From Delphinapterus leucas (taxonomy: Eukaryota; Chordata; Mammalia; Artiodactyla; Monodontidae), in assembly GCF_002288925.2 (NCBI RefSeq), contig NW_022098001.1, forward strand, positions 10,148,094 to 10,212,093: a stretch of DNA of 64,000 nucleotides, in the 5' to 3' direction. The notes beneath the pieces were generated by a model, which ran no database searches, was not told the origin of the DNA, and saw nothing but the letters and a program-made list of their open reading frames with translations. Made by a program: the position numbers and the translations under genes. Below, one piece after another: positions 55,649 through 64,000 of this stretch (positions are counted from its first letter, which is position 1; each line of letters begins with the position of its first letter).

Positions 55649-55976
55649 GGCTTCCCTGGTGGCGCAGCAGTTAAGAATCTGCCTGCCAATGCGGGGAACA
55701 CAGGTTCGAGCCCTGGGCTGGGAAGATCCCACATGCTGTGGAGCAACTAAGCCCGTGTGCCACAACTACTGAGCCTGCGCTCTAGAGCCTGCGAGCCACA
55801 ACTACTGAAGCCCGCGTGCCTAGAGCCCAGGCTCCACAACAAGAGAAGCCACCGGAATGAGAAGCCTGCGCACCACAACGAAGAGTAGCCCCCGCTCACC
55901 GCAAATACAGAAAGCCCACGCACAGCAGCGAAGACCCAGTGCAGCCATAAATAAATAAATAAATAAATAAATTTAT
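55649..55976 (+). mobile_element. CHR-1-like long SINE, nearly complete
   Basis: GGGCTTCCCTGGTGGCGCAG, GGTTCGAGCCCTGG, CGCGTGCCTAGAGCCCAGG, GAGTAGCCCCCGCTCACC and an (AAAT)n tail (55948-55971). AAAAATGTATATTTTAG (55632-55648) and AAAATATATATATATATTTTAG (55978-55999) are the duplications, the second lengthened by TA units. Confidence 0.95.
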
Positions 55977-55999
55977 TAAAATATATATATATATTTTAG

Positions 56000-57859
56000 A
56001 ACACACTGGAGGTGTCGGGGGGAAACGTAGTTTGAAGAATAGAAAAAGCATATCGTTATGCCTCAATCTTTTTCCTAAATGGTTAAAGAACTGTTCAACA
56101 ACCCCAAAACCCTTTTTATATGCACACCTGGGAAGAATACCAAACGTGTAACTTTGCTCAGAGTTACACTGATGTGGTTTTAGACCAGATGTTTAAATGT
56201 TACAGTATGTACATTTTCTTCCCCTCTTCTAAGACAGAAGTAAAGTAAGAGGAGTATTTGACTTCACTCCACAAGAGACCTATTTAATAGTTTGGCGGTT
56301 ATGTAAGTAAAGGTAGCTTGGCTAAGTCAATGTTGACGACATACAGAACGACATGATCCTAATGAGTTGGAAAATATTGGCTCTCATGAGAATAGACCAG
56401 ATGCTACTGAGCTGAGAAAGCTACTGTATTATTGAATTTCATTTTTATGAGGTAAAATTTATTATTCAACCATTAAGATATCCCACATGAAATCTTGCAT
56501 GAAATACTTTTACAGTTACATTCTGGAAAGTAGATTTTTATTTTAACATTAAGACATCACTTAAATAACGGATTCAAATGTCCATGTGATCACCTTCAGC
56601 ACAGATTTTAAAGTCTGTAAGTAATTTCTCTGCAAATACCAGATTAATGGAACTAGATTGTCAACAAAACAATGAACTACCTGAATAAGGACAAACTGGT
56701 AACAAGTCTTTGTTTCCTGAGCAAACAAAAGCCATGTGTGACTTTGTATTTTATCATCTAGCAAAAGGACAAAGGTTATAATTTCTGATTTGAGTACCAT
56801 CAGAAACATGAACAATAAAAATGTGTAATTCAAGAATCTCAATTACTAATATGTTAAAGTCCAAACGTTAACATCTCTGCTTTATTCTTTATAATTTCTT
56901 TATATTTTTAATTAAATTCCCAATATTTGCTATTCTTTCATTACATAATTTCTAGTGGAATAGCAAACTTTAATTATTTTACTTTATTTCTAGTCTCATT
57001 TTCCAGAGAGGTTGTTTGATGTAGCACAAGTAATAGTAACAGAAAGGTCCAAAGGCCTGGCTTCAAAAACTAGCTTACTCTGTAGGATGATACTTAAGAA
57101 AAACACTAAATTGTTCTAAGCATAAACTTTCACACATGTAACACAGGAAACATAACATGCCAACATCAATATTACTGGGAAAACACAAGAGAAATTAATG
57201 CATGAGAAACATCAACCTAAAGAAGGTGAGCCAATTCAGACTATTCAAGTAAGTTTTATGGTATCTAGTCCCTACAATATGCAGCTCAGTAGAGGAAAAA
57301 TGCTTAGAAGACAGCTGTACAGTACATGAAAAGGCAGATTAAAAAACAGAGTTTCATATGTATCTAGTCTCCCAGTGAAAATATTTCTAGTATCCCACTA
57401 TTGTTCCACACCTCTTTGGAATCCCTAGCAGAAGAGAGAATATATGGTTCATCCTAGGTGACTGTGAGCCTGTGGTAGCGTCTTGTAAACAGTTACATTA
57501 AAGTGGCACAATACAGTCTGTTCAATAAGTCCAAACAATGAGAGCTAACCAACGCCTTGAATTTTGTTCTTCTCTTATCACGTTGACTACTTCGTTATCC
57601 TATTTACTTTCTTGCCTTACTTTGTATTTATCTTTGCCCTATATCTCCTTAGCTAAAACAATGGATCCGGAGGCTACAATTCTGATGTTGGGTGTCTCAG
57701 TCTCCAAGAACCTCCAACCCTACAACTACCTCCATAGGTAATAACCGCATTTGTGTGATTACAGCAGTAATCTATAGCCAGGACAAGAATAACAAATAAA
57801 CTCCACAAATAATACTATATTTTGCACTCACAAGTACTCTGTGAGTATATCTAAAGATA
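56000..57859. other. Unique A+T-rich sequence
   Basis: No gene is recognised. A weak MIR-like stretch may lie at 57015-57140. Frames at 56561-56842 (minus) and 57538-57741 (plus) have no known motif. Confidence 0.45.
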
Positions 57860-58557
57860 TCATCACAGCCGCTCGCCCACAGGGCAAGGCAGGGATTCTG
57901 GTGCCGGGAGCCCAGTTAGAAGAAGTGATACATTTCCTAACTGCCCTCCTGTTCTCTTTGTGAACAACAACATGCGTTTTCCAAGAAGTTAAGTGAAACT
58001 AAGGATCCAACTGGTGGCCACTGAACAGAGTGAACCTGTGTGGCTGACAGCGTCCTGGTCCTCCACCCTGGTGTCAGGCCTAAGCCTCCAAGGTGGGAGA
58101 GCCAAGATCAAGACAAGGACCACCATAGACCTCCCAGGCCCACGTAATATCAATCAGCAAGAGCTTTCCCAGAGATCTCCGTCTCAATGCTAAGACCCAG
58201 CTCCAAACAATGGCCAGCAAGTCCCAGTGCTGGAGGCCCCATGCCAAACAACTAGCAAGACAGGAATACAACCCCACCCAATAGCATACAGGCTACCTAA
58301 AATCATAAGTTCACAGACGCCCAAAAACACACTGCGGGGCGTGGCCCTGCCCGACAGAAAGGCAAGATCCAGCCCCACCCACTAGAACACAGGCACCAAT
58401 CCCCTCCACCAGGAAGACCACACAAGCCACTGAACCAACATCATCCACTGGGGAAAGACACCAAAAACAACGAGAACTATGAACCTGCAGGCTGCAACAA
58501 GGAAAACCCAAATGCAATAAGTTAAACAAAATGAGAAGACAGAGAAACACACAGTAG

Positions 58558-59394
58558 ATGAAGGAGCAAGGTAAAAACCCACCAGACCAAACAATGAAGA
58601 GGAAACAGGCAGTCTACCTGAAAAAGAATTCCGAGTAATGACAGTAAACATGATCCAATATAATGGAAATAGAATGGAGAAAATACAAGAAACGTTTAAC
58701 AAGGACCTAGAAGAACTAAAGAGCAAACAAACAATTATAAACAACACAATAAATGAAATTAAAAATTCTCTAGAAGGAATCAATAGCAGAGTAACTTAGG
58801 CAGAAGAAAAAATAAGTGACCTGGAAGGTAAACTAGTGGAAATAACTACCACAGAGCAAAACAAAGAAAAAGCAATGAAAAGAACTGAGAACAGTCTCAG
58901 AGACCGCAGGGACAACATTAAATGCACCAACATTTGAATTATAGGGGTCACAGAAGAAGAAAAGAAAAAGAAAGGGACTTAGAAAATATTTCAAGACATT
59001 ATAGTTGACAACTTCCCTATATGGGAAAGGAAATAGTCACTTAAGTCCAAGAAGTGCAAAGAGTCCCATACAGGATAAATCCAAGGAGAAACACCCCAAG
59101 ACACATATTAATGAAACTATCAAAAATTAAATACAAAGAAAACATTAAAAGCAACAAGAAAAGCAAGAAAAAACATACAAGGGAATGCCCATAAGGTTAA
59201 CAGCTGATCTTTCAGGAGAAACTTTTCAACCCAGAAGGGAATGGCAGGACATATTTAAACTGATGAATGGGAAAAACCCACAACCAAGATTACCCTATCC
59301 AGCAAGGATCTCACTAAGATTTGACAGAGAAATAAAAAACTTTACAGACAACCAAAAGTTAAGAAAATTCAGCAACACCAAACCAGCTTTATAA
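58558..59394 (+). pseudogene. LINE-1 ORF1 remnant
   Basis: The reading starts at the ATG at 58558 (ATGAAGGAGCAAGGTAAAAA). A coiled-coil-like region and a partial RNA-binding domain are seen across several frames; a 69-codon frame at 59185-59394 (PIRLTADLSGETFQPRREWQ) is the C-terminal domain with its normal end. A stop near 58797 and several shifts interrupt the frame. Confidence 0.8.
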
Positions 59395-59473
59395 AAAATG
59401 CTAAAGGAACTTCTCTAGGAGTAAAAACAAGAGAAAACAAGAACTACAAAAACAAACCCAAAACAATTAAGAA

Positions 59474-62400
59474 AATGGTAATAGGAACATACATATTGAT
59501 AATTACCTTAAATGTAAATGGTTTAAATGCTCCAACCAAAAGACACAGACTGGCTGAATAGATACAAAAACAAGATCCGTATATATGCTATCCACAAGAG
59601 ACTAACTTCAGACCTTGGGACACATACAAACTGAAAGTGAGGGGATGGAAAAAGACACTCCATGCAAATGGAAATCAAAAGAAAGCTGGAGTAGCAATTC
59701 TCATATCAGACAAAATAGACTGTAAAATAAAGACTATTACAAGAGACAAAGAAGGACACTATATAATGATCAATGGATCTATCCAAGAAGAAGATATAAC
59801 AATTGTAAATATTTATGCACCCAACATAGGAGCACTTCAATAAATAAGGCAAATGCTAACATCCATAAAAGGGGAAGTCAGCAGTAACACAATCATAGTA
59901 GGGGACTTTAACACCCCACTTTCACCAATGTACAGATCACCCTAAATGAAATTAAACAAACACAAGCTTTAAATGACACATTAAACAAGATGGACCTAAT
60001 TGATATTTATAGGACATTCCATCCAAAAACAACAGAATACATTTTATTCCCAAGTGCTCATGGAACATTCTCCAGGACACATCATATCTTGGGTCACAAA
60101 TGAAGCCTTGGTAAATTTCAGAAAACTGAAATCATATCAAGTATCTCTTCTGACAACAACGCTATAAGACTAGATATCAATTACGTAAAGAATACGGTAA
60201 AAATTACAAACACATGGAGGCTAAACCATACGCTACGAAATAACCAAGAGATCACTGAAGAAATCAAAGAGGAAATCAAAAACTACCTAAAAACAAATGA
60301 CAATGAAAACACGACAAACCAAAACCTATGGGATGCAGAAAAAACAGTTCTAAGGGGGAAGTTAGCAATACAATCCTACCTCAAGAAACAAGAAAAATCT
60401 CTAATAAACAAATTAAATTTACACCTAAAGCAATTAGAGAAAGAAGAACAAAAAAAACCCGAAGTTAGGAGAAGGAAAGAAATCAAAACGATCAGATCAG
60501 AAATAAATGAAAAAGAAATGAAGGAAATGATAGCAAAGATCAATAAAACTAAAAGCTGGTTCTTTGAGAAGATAAAAAAATTGATTAACCTTTAGCCAGA
60601 CTCATCAAGAAAAAAGAGGGGGAGAACTCAAATCAATAAAATTAGAAATGAAACAGGAGAAGTTACAATGGACACCGCAGAAATACAAAGCGTCCTAAGA
60701 GACTATTACAAGCAACTTTATGCCAATAAAATGGACAACCTGGAAGAAATGGACAAATTCTTAGAAAGGTATAACCTTCCAAGACTGAACCAGGAAGAAA
60801 TAGAAAATATGAACAGACCAATCACAAGGAATGAAATTCAAAGTGTGATTAAAGATCTTTCAACAAGCAAAAAGTCCAGGACCAGATGCTTCACAGGAGA
60901 ATTCTATCAAACATTTAGTGAAGAGCGAACACCCATCCTTCTCAAACTCTTCCAAAAAACTGCAGAGGTAGGAACACTCCCAAACTCATTCTACAATGCC
61001 GCCATCACCCTGATACCAAAACCAGACAAAGATATCACACACAGAAAAAGAAAATTACAAACCAATATCACTGATGAAAATAGATGCAAAAATCCTCAAC
61101 AAAATACTAGCAAACAGAATCCAACAGCACATTAAAAGGATCATACACCATGATCAAGTGGGGTTTATCCCAGGAATGCAAGGATTCTTCAATATATGCA
61201 AATCAATCAATGTGATACACCATATTAACAAACTGAAGAATAAAAACCATATGATCATCTCAATACATGCAGAAAAAGCTTTGGACAAAATTCAACACCC
61301 ATTTATGATAAAAATTCTCCAGAAAGTAGGCAAAGAGGGAACCTACCTCAACATAATAAAGGCCATATATGACAAACACACAGTCAACATGGTTCTCCAT
61401 GGTGAAAAACTGAAACTATTTCCACTAAGATCAGGAACAAGACAAGGTTGCCCACTCTCACCACTACTATTCAACATAGTTTTGGAAGTCCCAGCCACGG
61501 CAATCAGAAGAGAGAAAGAAGTAAAAGGAATTCAAATTGGAAAAGAAGAACTAAAACTGTCACTGTTTGCAGGTGACATGATACTATACTTAAAGAATCC
61601 TAAAGATGCTACCAGAAAACTACTAGAGCTAATCAATGAATCTGGTAATATTGCAGGATACAAAACTGATGCACAGAAATCTCTTGCATTCCTATACACT
61701 AACAATGAAAAATCTGAAAGAGAAATTAAGGAACCACTCCCATTCACCACTGAAACAAAAATAATTAAAATACCCAGGGATAAGCCTACCTAAGGAGACA
61801 GAAGACCTGTATGCAGAAAACTATAAGATACTGATGAAAGAAATTAAAGATGATACAAATAGATGGAGAGATATACCATGTTCTTGGACCGGAAGAATCA
61901 ATATTGTGAAAATGACTATACTACCCAAAGCAATCAACAGATTCAATGCAACCCCTATCAAACTATCAATGGCATTTTTCACATAACTAGAACAAAAAAT
62001 TTCACAATTTGTATGGAAACACAAAAAAACCCAAAGAGCCAAAGCAGTCTTGAGCAAGAAAAAAGGAGCTGGAGGAATTAAGCTCCTGACTTCAGACAAT
62101 ACTACAAAGCTACAGTAATCAAGACAGTATGGTACTGGCACAAAAACAGAAAGATAGATCAATGGAACAGGATACAAAGCCCAGAGATAAACCCACGCAC
62201 ATATGGTCACCTTATCTTTGATAATGGAGGCAAGAATATACAACGGAGAAAAGACAACCTCTTCAATAAGTGGTGCGGGTTAGCTGGACAGCTACATGTA
62301 AAAGAATGATATCAGAACACTTCCTAACACCATACACAAAAATAAACACAAAATGGATGAAAGACTTCAATGTAAGGACAGACACTATCAAACTCTTAGA

Positions 62401-63225
62401 GGAAAACACAAGCAGAACACTCTATGACATAAATTACCACAAGATCCTTGTTGACCCACCTGCTAGAGAAATGAAAACAAAAATAAACAAATGGGACCTA
62501 AAGAAACTTAAAAGCTTTTGCACAGTAAAGGAAACCATAAACAACACGAAAAACAACCCTCAGAATGGGAGAAAATATTTGCAAATGAAGCAACTGACAA
62601 AGGATTAATCTCCAAAATATACAAGCAGCTCATGCAGCTCAATATCAAAAAAACAAACAACCCAATCCAAAAATGGGCACAAGACCTAAACAGACATTTC
62701 TCCAAAGAAGATACACAGATTGCCAACAAACACATGAAAGGATGCTCAACATCACTAACCATTAGAGAAATGCAAATCAAAACTACAACGAGGTATCACC
62801 TCACACCAGTAAGAATGGCCATCATCAAAAAATCTACAAACAATAAATGCTTGTGAGGGTGTGGAGAAAATGGAACCTTCTTGCACTGTTGGTGGGAATG
62901 TAAATTGATACGGCCACTATGGAGAACAGTATGGAGGTTCCTTAATAAACTAAAAATAAAAGTACCATACGACCCAGCAATCCCACTACTGGGCATATAC
63001 CCTGAGAAAACCATAATTCAAAAAGAGGCATGTACCACAATGTTCATTGCAGCTCTATTTACAATAGCCAGGACATGGAAGCAACCTAAGTGTCCATCAA
63101 CAGATGAATGGATAAAGAAGATGTGGTACATATATACAATGGAATATTACTCAGCCATAAAACGAAATGAAATTGAGCTTATTTGTAGTGAGGTGGATGG
63201 CCCTAAAGTCTGTCATACAGAGTGA
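59474..63225 (+). pseudogene. LINE-1 ORF2 remnant; RT catalytic aspartates lost
   Basis: It starts ATGGTAATAGGAACATACAT. A stop replaces the tryptophan of LAxW within the first 30 codons (near 59558). The endonuclease motif GDFNT is kept at 59901-59915. RT: motif A reads [11 protein letters not shown] (61259-61291), so the catalytic aspartate is histidine, and motif C reads FAGD (61564-61575), losing the first aspartate. The cysteine-rich stretch near 62860-62910 is broken by a stop (CL then TGA), though [16 protein letters not shown] text can be seen. Several shifts occur near 60090, 61080, 61790 and 62080. No function is possible. Confidence 0.83.
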
Positions 63226-63370
63226 AGTAAGTCAGAAAGAGAAAAACAAATACCGTATGCTAACACATATATATGGAATCTAAAAAAACAACAACAAAAA
63301 AAAAGGTTCTGCTGAACCTAGGGGCAGGACAGGAATAAAGACGCAGACATAGAGAATGGACTTGAGGACA
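62858..63370 (+). repeat. Inverted repeat, left arm (LINE-1 ORF2 end/3' UTR)
   Basis: This arm corresponds in inverse orientation to 63488-63990. Both contain the cysteine-rich segment, the ORF2 tail and part of the 3' UTR. The arms differ at many positions. The spacer is about 115 bp. Confidence 0.8.
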
Positions 63371-63485
63371 CAGGGAGGGGGAAGGGTAAGCTGGGACGAA
63401 GTGAGAAAGTAGCACTGACATATATACACTACCAAATGTAAAACAGATAGCTAGTGGGAAGCAGCCATATAGCACAAGATCAGCT

Positions 63486-64000
63486 TGGTCCACATGTCCG
63501 TTCTCTACATCTACATCTCTATTCCTGCCCTACAAATAGGTTCATCTGTACCATTTTTCTAGATTCCACATATATGTGTTAATATATGATATTTTTCTCT
63601 TTCTGGCTTACTTCACTCTGTATGACTCTAGGTCCATCCACGTCTCTACAAGTAACCCAATTTCGTTCCTGTTTATGGCTGAATAATATTCCATTGTATA
63701 TATGTACCACATCTTCTATATCCATTCATCTATTGTTGGACAATTAGGTTGTTTCCATATGCTGTCTATTGTAAATAGTGCTACAATGACCATTGGGGTA
63801 CATGTGTCCTTTTGAGTTATGGTATATGCCTAAGGTATACACCCAGTAGTGGGATTGCTGGGTTATATGGCTGTTCTATTTTTAGTTTTTTAAGAAACCT
63901 CCATACGGTTCTCCATAGTGGCTGTATCAATTTACATTCTCACCAACCGTGCAAAAGGCTTCCCTTTTCTCCATACCTTCAGAATTTATCTTAAACTTTT
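63486..64000 (-). mobile_element. LINE-1 3' part, antisense, running out of the window
   Basis: It reads right to left from the cysteine-rich segment through GAATATTCCATTG-type ORF2 tail text to a 3' UTR cut at about 63486 (GGACATGTGGACC on the minus strand). It has no poly(A) at the left end. The 5' side continues past 64000. Confidence 0.83.
63488..63990 (-). repeat. Inverted repeat, right arm
   Basis: The partner of 62858-63370. Both arms lack the terminal 3' UTR, so this is not a simple tail-to-tail pair of retrotransposed copies. Confidence 0.8.

Larger units (their letters stand above)
57860..63485 (+). mobile_element. Second near-full-length LINE-1 (about 5.6 kb)
   Basis: A 5' UTR (about 57860-58557) contains GAGCTTTCCCAGAGATCTCC and CCAGCAAGTCCCAGTGCTGG, text of an L1MA-like family. 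ORF1 and ORF2 relics follow. The 3' UTR is cut at about 63485 with AAGATCAGCTTGGT, before any poly(A), where a minus-strand LINE-1 begins. No simple target-site duplication could be placed because the 3' end is missing. Confidence 0.85.

Noticed and set aside
15198..55765. Many 60-100-codon frames with recurring text such as [21 protein letters not shown] or [20 protein letters not shown]
   Set aside because: They are sense and antisense frames of GC-rich CHR SINEs. The same peptide text recurs at each SINE copy and stops at its edges.
1..64000. CRISPR arrays, bacterial operons, phage or plasmid functions
   Set aside because: No regularly spaced direct repeats with unique spacers, no prokaryotic gene spacing; the repeats are all mammalian interspersed elements.
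1..64000. A novel multi-gene system
   Set aside because: There is no set of intact, non-transposon coding genes in the window from which a system could be built.

Overview
This window is mammalian nuclear DNA, almost certainly from a cetacean and probably a toothed whale. The diagnostic signal is about fifteen copies of tRNA-derived SINEs of the CHR (cetacean-hippo-ruminant) group, in both the short CHR-2-like and the long CHR-1-like form. Most have an A-box-like TGGCGCAGTGG, a B-box-like GGTTCG segment, an A-rich tail and recognisable target-site duplications (TSDs). Cetartiodactyl-type LINE-1 3' ends support the same placement. The species cannot be told from the sequence. Repeat family names below come from recalled consensus sequences, not from a database search.

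I find no convincing protein-coding gene, tRNA, rRNA or CRISPR array. The long open frames are LINE-1 ORF1/ORF2 fragments, antisense frames of those fragments, or GC-rich CHR SINE frames. The window looks like a gene-poor, A+T-rich intergenic or intronic stretch built mostly from transposon debris.

Layout. Bases 1-3600 hold an ancient LINE-1 split by a younger 5'-truncated LINE-1. Bases 3600-16600 are mostly unique sequence with MIR, L2, MER-type DNA transposons, short LINE-1 3' ends and one 79-bp mariner-type palindrome (9839-9917). Bases 16890-19260 are a minus-strand LINE-1. Bases 21302-23770 are a LINE-1 with the two-part inverted structure expected from twin priming, hit later by a CHR-1 SINE. 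Bases 24000-45000 are unique sequence with scattered SINEs, MIR, L2, pogo/Tigger-like pieces, a decayed retroviral integrase-like fragment near 38100 and four related MER-type elements. Bases 45395-55425 are an older LINE-1 split by an insertion of about 7.1 kb: a near-full-length LINE-1 (47501 to about 53650) followed by about 950 bp of non-LINE sequence ending in poly(A) and a matching TSD, which looks like a 3' transduction. A 100-base N gap (53995-54094) lies in a SINE tail inside that segment. Bases 57860-63485 are a second near-full-length LINE-1 with two mutated reverse-transcriptase catalytic positions, joined to a minus-strand LINE-1 to form an inverted repeat of about 510 bp.

The pieces do not act together as a pathway. 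The informative relationships are of insertion order: which element sits in which, and which insertion sites were reused. I did not find a new biological system. The strongest leads are the mariner hairpin, the transduction-like unit, the twin-primed LINE-1, the inverted LINE-1 junction and microsatellites at one homologous LINE-1 position.
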